A stretch of 64,000 nt of DNA, taken from the NCBI RefSeq assembly GCF_000341085.1, contig NZ_ANBA01000013.1, forward strand, positions 62,001 through 126,000. The letters are read 5' to 3'. Position numbers and translations under genes: made by a program. Below are positions 41,574 through 50,643 of the stretch, piece by piece; the first letter of the stretch is position 1, and each line of letters opens with the position of its first letter. The notes below the pieces were generated by a model, which ran no database searches, was not told the DNA's origin, and was given only the letters and a program-made list of their open reading frames with translations. The stretch comes from Nocardiopsis ganjiahuensis DSM 45031 (lineage in GTDB: Bacteria; Actinomycetota; Actinomycetes; Streptosporangiales; Streptosporangiaceae).

Positions 41574-43992
41574 TGGCGGCGGGGGAGCGCCGCATCGCGC
41601 GGACGGCGGGCACCAGCGCGGCCAGGACCCCGATCACCAGGCAGGCGGCGGACACTGCGCCGAGGTCCGCCCAGGGCAGCTGGACCGCCACCTCCGCGGG
41701 CCCCCGCCGGGGGTCGAACTCGTCCCGCAGGCTCCAGGTGAGCGCGAACAGCCCGGGCAGGGAGATCAGAGCGCCCAGAGCCAGGCCGATCGCGCCGACC
41801 AGCGCCGACTCGGCGGTCAACAGGACCAGCACCTGCCGCCGGTGCACGCCGGTGACCCGCAGCAGGGCGAGGTCGCGGCGGCGCGCCGAGGTGGACAGGG
41901 ACAGCGAGTTGGCCAGGGAGATCGCCGTGTACCCCAGCGACAGCACCAGGATGATCACGGCGAACAGGCGCACCAGGCGCATCTCCGCGGCCACACCCTC
42001 GTCGATCAGCCGGGAGGTGGACACCACCTCGGACCCCTGATCGGCGAGGACGGCGGAGAGGGCGTCGGCGTCCAGCGGGTCGAAGGACGCGGCGGTCGTG
42101 AACGTGCCCGGGTCGTGCTCGCGGGCGAGGTCGTGCGGGAGCGCCAGTTCCGCCCACATCTCGAGCTCGGGCGGGAACGGGCCGACGGTGACCGTGACCC
42201 GACCGGTCGTACCGTCACGCCAGGTCAGGTCGACGGTGTCGTCCTCCTCCCAGCCGAACTCCGCCGCCGTGGCGGGCGAGGCCCAGGCGGTCCCCGCCGG
42301 CGGGGCGTTCCGGTGGAGCCCCACCGCCTCCACCCAGTTCCCGTCCACGTACACACCGGTGGAGAGGGTGCTGTGGACCTCCCCCTGAGCGTGTTCGCGG
42401 GTCCGCTCCAGCGCCAGATCGGTCAGGCCGTTCCCGCCGTCGGGACGCGTCACCATCGCCTCGCCGGGGATGTCGCCGCGGGAGTGCTCGTCGATCGCCC
42501 CGCCCAGGGTGTCGGCCTGGCCGAGCATGGTGACCGCGAGGGCGGAGATCAGCAGGGCGGGCAGCATGGTCGAGGCCAGCCGCCGAGCCCCGGCGCGCGC
42601 CTCGGAGCGCAGCAGGTCCGACAGGGGGGAGCGTCCCGGCAGCAGACCGACGAGCCGCGGCAGGTAGACGGGGGCGGCGACGGCCAGCGCCACCACGAGG
42701 GCCAGGGCGGTGCCCAACGCGTAGGAGACGGCCTGCTCCATGTCCCCCCGCACGGTCGCGACCGCGAACACGGCGCCCAGGACCGCCGCGGTCCCGGCGA
42801 CCCACAGGCGCCATCGCGGCACCGCCTCCGCACGCGTGTTCTCCGGGCGCAGGGCCTCCAGGGGAGCGACCGCCGCACCCCTGCGTGAGGCGGACAGGAC
42901 ACCGGTGACCGCGGTGACGACCCCGATCGGCACCGACACGGCGACGGGCAGGGCGACGGAGCGCACCTCCCAGTGCCGGGACAGGAGGTCGAGGTCGACC
43001 ATCCATCCGCCCAGAAGGAAGGCACCGCCGACCCCGAGCACCGCGCCCACCAGGGAAGCGGCCGCGCCCACGACCGCCGCCTCGCCCAGCAGCATCCTCC
43101 GCACCTGTCCCGGGGTCGCGCCCACCGCGCGCAGGAGCGCGAGTTCCCGGCGGCGTACCGCCACCTGGAAGGTGAAGGTGGTGCCGACCACGAACACGGA
43201 GACGAACACGGACAGCGCACCGACCAGGATCAGCAGCTGCGTGCCCACCCAGTTGCCGGAGTCGTCGAACTCCGCGTCCATGGCGCCCTGATCGGTGCCG
43301 GTGAACACCTCCGCGGTCGGCCCCGCCGAGTCCCGGACCGCGCTCCGCACCAGGTCGTCGACGGCGGCGGTACCCACTCCGGGCGCCGCCACCACGCCGA
43401 TGACGGACACGCCCGTGGCGGTCTCCCCGGCGAGCGGGTCGGGAACCAGGACGTCCTGGCCGTCGGTGACCCCGGAGACGGTCATGGTCCACTCGGCACC
43501 GGCCGTCAGCACGGTGACGGTGTCCCCGACCGCGCGCCCGTAGGACCGCGGCAGTACGACCTCGGCCGCCCCGGACGGAGCCCCGCCCTCGAGCAGCGCC
43601 GTGCTTCCGAGGGCGAAGGAGGACCAGCCGGCGCCGCCGGGGGCGCCGTCCGCGGCGTCACCGAGGACGCGGTCGCCGTCCATGACCCGGACGTCGAAGC
43701 GCCGCTCGGCGACCGCGACGGCCACCTCCTCGGAGCGGGTGAGCTCCCCGGCGAGGGAGTCGGCCTCCGCGCCGGTCCAGACCGCGCGGACCACGGTGAC
43801 GTCGTCGGAGCGGGTACCGGCCTCCTCGGGCACGACGAGGGCGTCGGCGCGCTCGTAACGCGGCGGCACCGCGGGCAGGGACGAGGCGATGACGATCGCC
43901 GAGGCCGTCAACAGGGCCACGGCCAGGGTCAGCGCGACGAAACCGCCCAGGATCGCGCGCATGCGGTGCCTGACCATGGAGAGCGTGATCAT
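41554..43992 (-). CDS. FtsX-like ABC exporter permease
   Basis: 812 residues. One N-terminal membrane helix (LGGFVALTLAVALLTASAIV), a large extracellular domain (about 50-250), an FtsX core of three helices (TQLLILVGALSVFVSVFVVG through 375), two more helices, a second extracellular domain (500-640), and a C-terminal FtsX core (AVIILVLSLGYTAISLANSL to the end RSPAAMVAERG). This is the MacB/LolE-like duplicated architecture that exports lipids, peptides or antibiotics, powered by the partner ATPase (4-bp overlap). It is divergent from a two-component system, the usual arrangement for bacitracin-type stress exporters. Confidence 0.9.
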   Translation of the reverse strand: MITLSMVRHRMRAILGGFVALTLAVALLTASAIVIASSLPAVPPRYERADALVVPEEAGTRSDDVTVVRAVWTGAEADSLAGELTRSEEVAVAVAERRFDVRVMDGDRVLGDAADGAPGGAGWSSFALGSTALLEGGAPSGAAEVVLPRSYGRAVGDTVTVLTAGAEWTMTVSGVTDGQDVLVPDPLAGETATGVSVIGVVAAPGVGTAAVDDLVRSAVRDSAGPTAEVFTGTDQGAMDAEFDDSGNWVGTQLLILVGALSVFVSVFVVGTTFTFQVAVRRRELALLRAVGATPGQVRRMLLGEAAVVGAAASLVGAVLGVGGAFLLGGWMVDLDLLSRHWEVRSVALPVAVSVPIGVVTAVTGVLSASRRGAAVAPLEALRPENTRAEAVPRWRLWVAGTAAVLGAVFAVATVRGDMEQAVSYALGTALALVVALAVAAPVYLPRLVGLLPGRSPLSDLLRSEARAGARRLASTMLPALLISALAVTMLGQADTLGGAIDEHSRGDIPGEAMVTRPDGGNGLTDLALERTREHAQGEVHSTLSTGVYVDGNWVEAVGLHRNAPPAGTAWASPATAAEFGWEEDDTVDLTWRDGTTGRVTVTVGPFPPELEMWAELALPHDLAREHDPGTFTTAASFDPLDADALSAVLADQGSEVVSTSRLIDEGVAAEMRLVRLFAVIILVLSLGYTAISLANSLSLSTSARRRDLALLRVTGVHRRQVLVLLTAESALVGAIGLALGALISLPGLFALTWSLRDEFDPRRGPAEVAVQLPWADLGAVSAACLVIGVLAALVPAVRAMRRSPAAMVAERG

Positions 43993-44765
43993 GCCTCCTC
44001 CAGCTCGGCCATGCGCACCGCGATGGACGCGGCGTCGAGCCGGTCACCGGCGGTGCGGTCGAGTTCGTCCACGATCCGGCCGTCGGCCATGAACACGGCC
44101 CGGTCGGCGCGCGCGGCCACGGTGGGGTCGTGGGTGACCACGAGAACCGTCCGGGCGTGGGTGTCCACGACCGCTCGCAGGTGGTCCAGCACCTGGCGGC
44201 CGCGCGCGAGGTCGAGCGCGCCGGTGGGTTCGTCGGCGCAGATCACGGCCGGCCGGGTCAGGACGGCGCGGGCGATCGCGACCCTCTGCTGCTCACCGCC
44301 GGAGAGCTGGTGGGGGCGGTGGTCGGCGCGGTCGCGCAGCCCCACCCCGTCCAGTGCGGCGAGGGCGTCCTCGCGTCCCAGGGCGCCGCGGGCCAACCGT
44401 GCGGGCAGCAGCACGTTCTGGGCGGCGGTGAGCGAGTCGACGAGGTTGTAGCTCTGGAAGACGAAGCCGACCCGTTCGCGGCGGAACTCGGTGATCTCCC
44501 GTTCACCGAGACCGCCCAGATCGATCCCGTCCACGACGATGCTCCCGCCGTCGGGGCGGTCCAGCCCCACGGCGCAGTGCAGCAGGGTCGACTTCCCCGA
44601 ACCCGACGGCCCCATGATGGCCGTGAAGGTCCCCGCCCGGACGTCGAGCGACGCGCCGTCGAGTGCGGCGACCTCGTGGCCGCCGGTGGTGTAGCGCTTG
44701 GTCAGGGCGTCGATGCGGAGGGCCTCGTGTGTGGCGCCGCGCCTGGCTTCGAGTGTGCGGTTCAT
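43989..44765 (-). CDS. ABC transporter ATP-binding protein (MacB/LolD type)
   Basis: 258 residues from ATG 44765; GTG 44777 is possible, since GGAGGT is directly next to the ATG. Walker A GPSGSGKST, Q-loop FVFQSYNLVD, signature LSGGEQQRVAIARA, Walker B VICADEPTGALD, H-loop VTHDPTVA. Works as a dimer with the FtsX-like permease encoded next. Likely induced by the divergent histidine kinase/LuxR regulator pair. Confidence 0.92.
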   Translation of the reverse strand: MNRTLEARRGATHEALRIDALTKRYTTGGHEVAALDGASLDVRAGTFTAIMGPSGSGKSTLLHCAVGLDRPDGGSIVVDGIDLGGLGEREITEFRRERVGFVFQSYNLVDSLTAAQNVLLPARLARGALGREDALAALDGVGLRDRADHRPHQLSGGEQQRVAIARAVLTRPAVICADEPTGALDLARGRQVLDHLRAVVDTHARTVLVVTHDPTVAARADRAVFMADGRIVDELDRTAGDRLDAASIAVRMAELEEA

Positions 44766-44824
44766 ACCTCCGATCACAGCGGTACGGGAGGGTCCGGCGC
44801 GGGTGCCCCTGGTGGAGAGTCAGG

Positions 44825-44842
44825 GGTAGACCCTGCTCTACC
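44825..44842. promoter_or_regulatory. Palindrome between the ABC exporter and the two-component system
   Basis: GGTAGACCCTGCTCTACC has perfect 6-bp arms GGTAGA and TCTACC. An overlapping inverted repeat CAGGG-GTAGA-CCCTG covers 44821-44835. It lies just upstream of the expected -35 of the kinase gene, a good position for the LuxR-type response regulator. Confidence 0.5.
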
Positions 44843-44864
44843 GCGCGCGGGAGCCCGGGCCGTC

Positions 44865-44870
44865 TAAGGT
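44865..44870 (+). promoter_or_regulatory. -10 box of a probable leaderless histidine kinase transcript
   Basis: TAAGGT is 7 nt upstream of GTG 44878; no Shine-Dalgarno sequence. Confidence 0.45.
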
Positions 44871-44877
44871 CGCATCC

Positions 44878-46116
44878 GTGACGGTCCGAACCCTGCGCGC
44901 CGCGATCACGCTCGCGCCCCACCGCTTCCTGCTGTCGTCCTGGCCGTGGCGCGCCCTGGCCTACGTGCTGGCCGGTGCCGCCGGGGGAGTGCTGCTGTTC
45001 GGCTCCGTGCAGGCGCTGTCGGTGGTCTGGCCCGGTGCGCTCCGGCAGTGGTACTGGGAAACAGGCCTGGTGGTGCTGTGCCTGGTGCTGATCCCCGCCA
45101 GTACCCCGCTGGTCGCCCGCTGGGGCCGGTTCTGCGAAGGGCTGATCGGTGACCCGCTGGAACCGCCGCGGGGGACCGGTGCCCCGCCCGGGCCGCGCGG
45201 CGAGCGGCCCGGTCCGGCCTCGCCCCGCCTGTGGCGCGACGTCGGATACACGGTGCTCAGCCTGACGGTGCTCTGCCTCCTGGACGTGGCGGTCCTCACG
45301 GTGGCGCTCGGCGTCCCGCTGACGGGTGTCCTCAGCTACATCGACTCGGACCAGCTGAACACGGCCGAACGGTGGGCCACCCTCCTCGGGTGGGCCTCCC
45401 TGTGGCTGGTCGGCCTCTACCTGGTGGCGGGCTGGGCGGCGGCGCGGTCGGAGATCGCCCGCGCCGTGCTGTCACCGAGGGAGGAGCGGCTCGCCGCCGA
45501 GCTGCGCGCCGTCACCACGTCCCGTGCGGCGTTGGCCGAGGCCTTCGACGAGGAGCGGCGCAGGATCGAACGCGACCTGCACGACGGAGCCCAGCAGCGG
45601 TTGGTCGCGGTGAAGACCTCCCTCGGGCTGGCCGAGCTGGACCTGCCACCGGGCTCTCCGGCCGCCGGAGCGGTACGCGAGGCCCGCGAGCAGGTGTCCC
45701 TGGCCCTGGGGGACCTCCGCGACCTGGTGCGGGGCATCTACCCCCAGGTACTCACCGAGCGCGGGCTCCCCGCGGCCCTGTGGGACGTGGCCGCCCGCTC
45801 CGGCTCCTCGGTGGAGATCGACCTGGACCTGCCCGGGCGCCTTCCGGGGCCGGTGGAGTCCACCGCCTACTTCGTGGTGTGCGAGGCGATCGCGAACGCC
45901 GCCAAACACGCGCCGGGCGCGCCGGTCCGCGTGTACGGGACCGTGGTGGACGGGACCCTCCGAGTGGAGGTGACCGACGACGGCCCCGGCGGGGCCGGAC
46001 CGGACGGCGGCGGGCTGAGCGGCCTGCGCAACCGGCTGGCGGTCCTGTCCGGCCGACTGACCGTGGACAGCCCCGAGGGCGGTCCGACCACTGTGCGACT
46101 GGAGATTCCCGAATGA
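44878..46116 (+). CDS. NarL/DesK-type sensor histidine kinase
   Basis: 412 residues. Four membrane helices in the N-terminal half (about 25-45, 62-82, 122-145, 162-190), a cytoplasmic HisKA_3 helix with the phospho-acceptor in RRRIERDLHDGAQQRLVAVK, and a HATPase domain with VVCEAIANAAKHA (N box) and DDGPGGAGPDGGGLSGLRNR (G boxes). No large sensor domain, so it probably senses within the membrane. Stop and start of the response regulator overlap (ATGA). Probably controls the divergent ABC exporter. Confidence 0.92.
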   Translation: MTVRTLRAAITLAPHRFLLSSWPWRALAYVLAGAAGGVLLFGSVQALSVVWPGALRQWYWETGLVVLCLVLIPASTPLVARWGRFCEGLIGDPLEPPRGTGAPPGPRGERPGPASPRLWRDVGYTVLSLTVLCLLDVAVLTVALGVPLTGVLSYIDSDQLNTAERWATLLGWASLWLVGLYLVAGWAAARSEIARAVLSPREERLAAELRAVTTSRAALAEAFDEERRRIERDLHDGAQQRLVAVKTSLGLAELDLPPGSPAAGAVREAREQVSLALGDLRDLVRGIYPQVLTERGLPAALWDVAARSGSSVEIDLDLPGRLPGPVESTAYFVVCEAIANAAKHAPGAPVRVYGTVVDGTLRVEVTDDGPGGAGPDGGGLSGLRNRLAVLSGRLTVDSPEGGPTTVRLEIPE

Positions 46117-46766
46117 CGCGCGCCCTGACCGTCGTGGTGGCGGACGACTCCGTACTGCTCCGCGAGGGGGTGGCCGGGGTCCTGAGGAGGTTCGGACACG
46201 AGGTGGCGGCCTCGGTCGGCGACGCCGACGCCCTGGAGGAGGCGGTCCGCGAACACGGCCCGGACCTGGTCGTCACGGACGTGCGGATGCCGCCGGGCTA
46301 CTCGGACGAGGGCCTGCTCGCCGCCGTGCGCATCCGCCGGTCCCGCCCCGACCTCGGGATCATCGTGCTCAGCCAGTACGTGCAGCCCGCCTACGCCTCG
46401 GAGCTGCTGGAGATCGACGCCCCCGCCGGGGTGGGCTACCTGCTCAAGGAGCGCATCGGCGACGTGGCCGAGTTCGCGGACGCGGTCGCCAAGGTCTCCT
46501 CCGGCGGGACGGTCCTGGACCGTGAGGTGGTCCGGGTGATGCTGGCGGCCCGGTCGAGCCCGCTCGCCCGCCTGGCCCCCCGCGAACGCGAGGTCCTGGA
46601 CCTCATGGCCCGGGGTGAGTCCAACGCCGCCATCGCCCGCCTGCTGGTGGTGTCGGACGCGGCGGTGAGCAAGCACATCGGCTCGATCTTCACCAAACTC
46701 GACCTGGATCCTCGGACCGACGGCCACCGCCGGGTCCTGGCCGTCCTCGCCTACCTGAACCGCTAG
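46113..46766 (+). CDS. LuxR/NarL-family response regulator
   Basis: 217 residues from ATG 46113. Receiver domain with acidic pocket Asp11-Asp12, phospho-acceptor Asp56 (VTDVRMPP), and Lys in YLLKERIGD. C-terminal LuxR HTH: LAPREREVLDLMARGESNAAIARLLVVSDAAVSKHIGSIF. Cognate to the kinase encoded immediately upstream. The palindrome at 44825-44842 is its likely site. Confidence 0.93.
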   Translation: MTRALTVVVADDSVLLREGVAGVLRRFGHEVAASVGDADALEEAVREHGPDLVVTDVRMPPGYSDEGLLAAVRIRRSRPDLGIIVLSQYVQPAYASELLEIDAPAGVGYLLKERIGDVAEFADAVAKVSSGGTVLDREVVRVMLAARSSPLARLAPREREVLDLMARGESNAAIARLLVVSDAAVSKHIGSIFTKLDLDPRTDGHRRVLAVLAYLNR

Positions 46767-46771
46767 GGCGT

Positions 46772-46811
46772 GGGAGGGCGGTACGGGTGGGGAACCCGTG
46801 CCGGCCCTCCC
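46772..46811. terminator. Two-part hairpin between the response regulator and the SH3 gene
   Basis: GGGAGGGC (46772-46779) pairs with GCCCTCCC (46804-46811); inside, ACGGGT (46783-46788) pairs with ACCCGT (46794-46799). It lies between convergent stops. Confidence 0.65.
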
Positions 46812-46852
46812 GCGGCGGACCAGCGGGGCGGGGGATCGGATCGGGTGGGGCG

Positions 46853-47197
46853 TCAGGCCGCGCAGGGCGTGTTCGTGCGCGCGAGGTACTGGCTGGAGGC
46901 CCAGCGGTTGGCGCCGCTCAGCTTGCGGAACCCGTTCTGCACGGTGGAGGTGCCGTAGACGAGGGTGCCGGACGACAGCCAGGCGACAGCGGTGTACTGG
47001 GTGCCGGGGCCGGAGCGGACGTAGAGGCCGTTGACCGTCACGCGGTACTGGCACACCTGCTGTGCCGCCGACACCTCCTGGGGAGCGGCGGCGTGGGCGG
47101 GCACGGCGACGAGGAAGCCGCCGAGCAGGGTGGTGGCGGACAGGGCGACGGCCGCGAGGGCGCGGGCGCCCCGACGGGCGGGGGGACGAGCGGGCAC
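46853..47197 (-). CDS. Secreted small SH3-domain protein
   Basis: 114 residues from GTG 47197, 6 nt after GGAGG. A Sec signal peptide (RRGARALAAVALSATTLLGG, cleavage after AHA near residue 37) is followed by one bacterial SH3 domain, CQYRVTVNGLYVRSGPGTQY and GTLVYGTSTVQNGFRKLSGA. One cysteine at each end of the domain could form a disulfide. Such proteins bind peptidoglycan or act as extracellular adaptors. Confidence 0.8.
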   Translation of the reverse strand: MPARPPARRGARALAAVALSATTLLGGFLVAVPAHAAAPQEVSAAQQVCQYRVTVNGLYVRSGPGTQYTAVAWLSSGTLVYGTSTVQNGFRKLSGANRWASSQYLARTNTPCAA

Positions 47198-47571
47198 GGG
47201 GGTCCTCCAGTGAACGTGGGGGTGGCGAACATGGAAGCGAGCGGATCGGCCCCCGGAGCCCGGTCGGGTCCGGGAGACACCGTGACAGTAGCGTTCACTT
47301 CCGCGCCCCACGGGAAAGCTGTCCACTGTTGGACACGAGGTTTGCTCCCGGTGCGGATGAGGCCTTGTGACACGGGAACGACGCCGCACGCCAGCGACCC
47401 CGGGCACCGGGCGTGACCGGTTGGAACCGGGCCCCCGGCGCTCCGGGACCGATCCGAAAGCCACCCCGCTGCGAGAGGGGGCGACCCCGGTCCGTCACCG
47501 TCACCGGTGCTGACGCCGGGCGCGGGACCGGGCCCTCGGCACGGCCTCCCGCGAGAGCGTTCCGGAGGGCG
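47198..47571. other. 374-bp gap without a supported gene
   Basis: Only shadow frames are open. It holds the promoter of the SH3 gene and the 3' end of the gene read leftwards at 47572; I see no strong hairpin or palindrome. Confidence 0.4.
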
Positions 47572-48384
47572 TCAGGAAGCCTGGCGGGACTCGGCCTCGG
47601 CGATGGCGGAGCGGCAGGTGCGGGCCAGGGAGCGGTGGTTGCTGAAGCGTTCGAGCAGGCCGTAGGGCGGCAGGGGGCCGCCGGGGGAGTCGCCGACGGG
47701 GGCGCCCTCGGCGCCGGTCACGAGGAGGGACTCGCCGCTGAGGCTGCCCGACCGGGACCAGCGCTCCCAGCGTTCGAAGTCCGGGCTGTACTGGTGGGAG
47801 AACACGAACACCGGTTCCCGGGCCCCTTCGAGCAGGCCGCCGCCGCGGGACCACAGGGTGAGGCTCTCCGTGGAGCCGTTCGACCAGTCCTCGGCCGTGA
47901 CCACGTCCACCTCGGGGCGGCCCGAGCGGTCGCGCACCAGCAGGGCGTCGCCGGCTCGGGTGCGCGGGTGGAGTTCGCGCTGGTCCTCGACGGATTTCAG
48001 CGACACGATCAGGCGCGGCACCCACCACCAGTTCTCCCGGCGGGCGATGAGGCTGTCCGCGCGCAGGCGCGTGGGCGGGTGCTTGACCGCCTCCTGTTCC
48101 ACCAGGTGCTCCACGAACTCGGAGCCGTCGAGGTCCTCGACCACCTCGACGGGTCCCGTTCCGACCACGGCGGACCGTCCGCCCGCGTCCTCGGCGCTCA
48201 CGCTGAAGGCGACGTGGCGCCCGCGGAGCGAGAGGGCGGTCCCGGCCATGGAGTAGGGCAGGGCGACGCACGGTCGGTCGCGCCAGATGAGCGGAACCAC
48301 GGGAATCCCGGAAGGGCCCGAAGAGGTGGTCCAGGAGAGTTCGGCGACGGTGGATCGCTGCCAAACCGTGATCACGTCAGTCAA
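47572..48384 (-). CDS. Possible FMN-binding split-barrel (pyridoxamine oxidase-like) protein
   Basis: 270 residues from TTG 48384; GTG 48375 is the alternative. The N-terminal part (AELSWTTSSGPSGIPVVPLIWRDRPCVALPY with ALSLRGRHVAFSVSAEDAGG) looks like the split-barrel fold of PNPOx-like flavoproteins. The C-terminal region (WWWVPRLIVSLKSVEDQREL, YSPDFERWERWSRSGSL) is not recognised. A TATAAG (minus strand, 48393-48398) 8 nt before the TTG could be its -10 box. Divergent from cstA. Confidence 0.5.
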   Translation of the reverse strand: MTDVITVWQRSTVAELSWTTSSGPSGIPVVPLIWRDRPCVALPYSMAGTALSLRGRHVAFSVSAEDAGGRSAVVGTGPVEVVEDLDGSEFVEHLVEQEAVKHPPTRLRADSLIARRENWWWVPRLIVSLKSVEDQRELHPRTRAGDALLVRDRSGRPEVDVVTAEDWSNGSTESLTLWSRGGGLLEGAREPVFVFSHQYSPDFERWERWSRSGSLSGESLLVTGAEGAPVGDSPGGPLPPYGLLERFSNHRSLARTCRSAIAEAESRQAS

Positions 48385-48535
48385 GGTCAGGCCTTATATG
48401 TGAGGAATGCCGCATGTTAATTTCTGATGACTTTAACCCATCCTCCGAATCGGTCGCGATGCCCCAAGCGACGAGTGCGGATCGAGGGGTCGCGACGACG
48501 ACTCGGACCCGGAGCGTGAAAGGTGGGCCCCGGCC

Positions 48536-50359
48536 ATGCCCGCAGCCCTGGTCCTCATCGCGTCGGTGGCGGTGTTCGCCGTTGGCTACCGCTACTACTC
48601 GCGATATCTGGCAGAGAAGGTGTACGCGCTCGACCCCGGGTACATCACCCCGGCGCACACCTACAAGGACGGCGTCGATTTCGTCCCGACCAACCGGCAC
48701 ATCGTCTTCAGCCACCACTTCATCTCGGTGGCGGGCGCAGCTCCGATCGTCGGTCCGGCCGTCGCGGTGTTCTGGGGCTGGGGGCCCGCCCTCGCGTGGA
48801 TCCTGCTCGGTACCGTCTTCGCGGCCGGTGTGCACGACTTCGGCGCCCTGGTGGTGTCGGTCCGGCACCGGGCCCGCAGTATCGGCACCCTGGCCGGAGA
48901 GGTCATCAGCAAGCGTTCCCGGACGCTGTTCCTGGTGATCATCTTCTTCCTGCTGACCATGGTCAACGCGGTGTTCGCCGTGGTCATCTCGAACCTGTTC
49001 GTGGCCTATCCGGCGGCCGTGCTGCCGGTCCTGGTGACGATCCCGCTGGCCATCGCGGTCGGCCAGTTCGTCTACAGGCGCCGTACCGCCGCCCTGGTGC
49101 CCTCGCTCGTCGCGCTGGCCCTGGTCTACGTGTGCATCCCGCTCGGCGTGATGCTCCCGATCGACATCTCCGGCGTCTCCGAGGCCCTGGGAACGACCCC
49201 CAACACGGTGTGGATCGTCCTGCTGTTCGTGTACGCGTTCATCGCGTCCCGCATCCCGGTGTGGATGCTGCTCCAGCCGCGCGACTACGTCAACCTGCAC
49301 CAGATGCTGCTGGCCTTCGCGGTCATCGGCCTCGGTGTGATCGCCGGCTGGGACACGATCGTCGCGCCGGTGGTCAACAACGACGTTCCCGCGGGCTCCC
49401 CGCCCTGGTTCCCGCTCCTGTTCGTCACCATCGCCTGCGGTGCGATCTCCGGCTTCCACAGCCTCGTCGCCTCGGGGACCACGGCCAAGCAGATCGACAA
49501 GGAGACCGACACCCGGATGGTCGGCTACCTGGGCGCCGCCGGTGAGGGCGCGCTCGCGGTCTGCTCGATCCTGGCCTGCACCGCCGGTGTGGTCGCGGCC
49601 TCCGCCTCGCCGCTCGCGGACTGGCGGGGCCTGTACAGCGACTTCGGATCCGCCTCGGCCGGGGCGACGGGCAACTTCGTCGAGGGTGTCGGCCAGTTCG
49701 CGACCAACATCGGCATCCCGCTGCAGGTCGGCGTCATCTTCGCGGTGGTCGTCGTGGTCAGCTTCGCCGCCACCACCATGGACACCGGTGTGCGCCTGCA
49801 GCGCTACATCGTCCAGGAGATCGCCGAGATCGTCCGCTTCCGCCCTCTGGCGCGCAACCTCACGCTGGCCACCCTGATCGCCACGATCGTTCCGCTGGCC
49901 CTGGCGCTCATCCCGGGCGACTTCGCCTTCGGTACCCTGTGGCAGCTGTTCGGCACCACCAACCAGCTCACCGCCGGGCTCGCGCTCGCGGTGATCGCGG
50001 TGTGGGTGACCAAGCGGGGGCGCAACCCGCTGGCGATCCTCGTCCCGCTGGTCTTCCTGCTGGTGATGACGTCCTGGGCGCTCGTCGTCAACCTCGTCGC
50101 GTTCCTGCGGTCGGATTCGCTGATCGACCTGTTCCTGCTGGCCCCGATCGACTTCCTCATCTTCGTGCTGGCGATCTGGCTGATCGTCGAGGCCGGGCTG
50201 GCTCTGCGCAAGGCGTTCGCCGCCCGCAGGGCCGGGGAGCTCCCCGGCCCTGCGGGCGACGGGAGCGGGGGCGCCGCCGAGGGTGTCGGCGCCGAGAGCG
50301 CCGGTCCCGAGGGGGCCTCCGACGACGCCTCCGACACCACGGACCCGAAGGAGAAGTAA
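48536..50359 (+). CDS. cstA: CstA-family carbon starvation / pyruvate transporter
   Basis: 607 residues from ATG 48536, with GAAAGG upstream. About 16 membrane helices. Family blocks: YRYYSRYLAEKVYALDPGYI, FVPTNRHIVFSHHFISVAGAAPIVGPA, GVHDFGALVVSVRHRARSIG, SGFHSLVASGTTAKQIDKET, and GTTNQLTAGLALAVIAVW. The C-terminal tail is Gly/Ala/Asp-rich. CstA/BtsT proteins import pyruvate or peptides under nutrient limitation. A cory-CC-star gene follows 2 bp downstream, then an ArsA-like ATPase, forming a three-gene unit. Confidence 0.93.
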   Translation: MPAALVLIASVAVFAVGYRYYSRYLAEKVYALDPGYITPAHTYKDGVDFVPTNRHIVFSHHFISVAGAAPIVGPAVAVFWGWGPALAWILLGTVFAAGVHDFGALVVSVRHRARSIGTLAGEVISKRSRTLFLVIIFFLLTMVNAVFAVVISNLFVAYPAAVLPVLVTIPLAIAVGQFVYRRRTAALVPSLVALALVYVCIPLGVMLPIDISGVSEALGTTPNTVWIVLLFVYAFIASRIPVWMLLQPRDYVNLHQMLLAFAVIGLGVIAGWDTIVAPVVNNDVPAGSPPWFPLLFVTIACGAISGFHSLVASGTTAKQIDKETDTRMVGYLGAAGEGALAVCSILACTAGVVAASASPLADWRGLYSDFGSASAGATGNFVEGVGQFATNIGIPLQVGVIFAVVVVVSFAATTMDTGVRLQRYIVQEIAEIVRFRPLARNLTLATLIATIVPLALALIPGDFAFGTLWQLFGTTNQLTAGLALAVIAVWVTKRGRNPLAILVPLVFLLVMTSWALVVNLVAFLRSDSLIDLFLLAPIDFLIFVLAIWLIVEAGLALRKAFAARRAGELPGPAGDGSGGAAEGVGAESAGPEGASDDASDTTDPKEK

Positions 50360-50361
50360 CT

Positions 50362-50643
50362 GTGAACCCACTGGGTGCGCTCTCCCGGGCGCGGGACGCC
50401 TGGAAGCGGGTGGAGGCCTTCCACGAGGAGGTCTTCGCCTCGCGCTGGCGGCAGGAGCTGCGCCGGGAGGCGCGCACCCAGGAGGACACACTGCGGGCGC
50501 TGCTGCTCCTGGAGACCCTGGGAGTGGAGGGGCCCGTGTCCTACGAGACCCTCGACCTCATCCCCTACATGGTCGCCGACCTGCACGAATGGCACCAGCG
50601 CATGGGGCGCGACGATTTCGGCGGACCGGGGGTGTGCTGTTGA
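50362..50643 (+). CDS. Cory-CC-star protein
   Basis: 93 residues from GTG 50362, preceded by AAGGAGAAG. Helical, acidic/basic mixed, and ends GGPGVCC directly before the stop. That terminal Cys-Cys defines the actinobacterial cory-CC-star family, whose function is unknown. Located between cstA and an ArsA-like ATPase, and overlapping the latter. The pair of cysteines could bind a metal, be lipidated, or anchor the ATPase. Confidence 0.8.
   Translation: MNPLGALSRARDAWKRVEAFHEEVFASRWRQELRREARTQEDTLRALLLLETLGVEGPVSYETLDLIPYMVADLHEWHQRMGRDDFGGPGVCC

Noticed and set aside
48377..50491. 704-residue minus-strand frame opposite cstA
   Set aside because: Asp/Arg/Gln/His-rich low-information sequence, an antisense shadow of the membrane protein gene.
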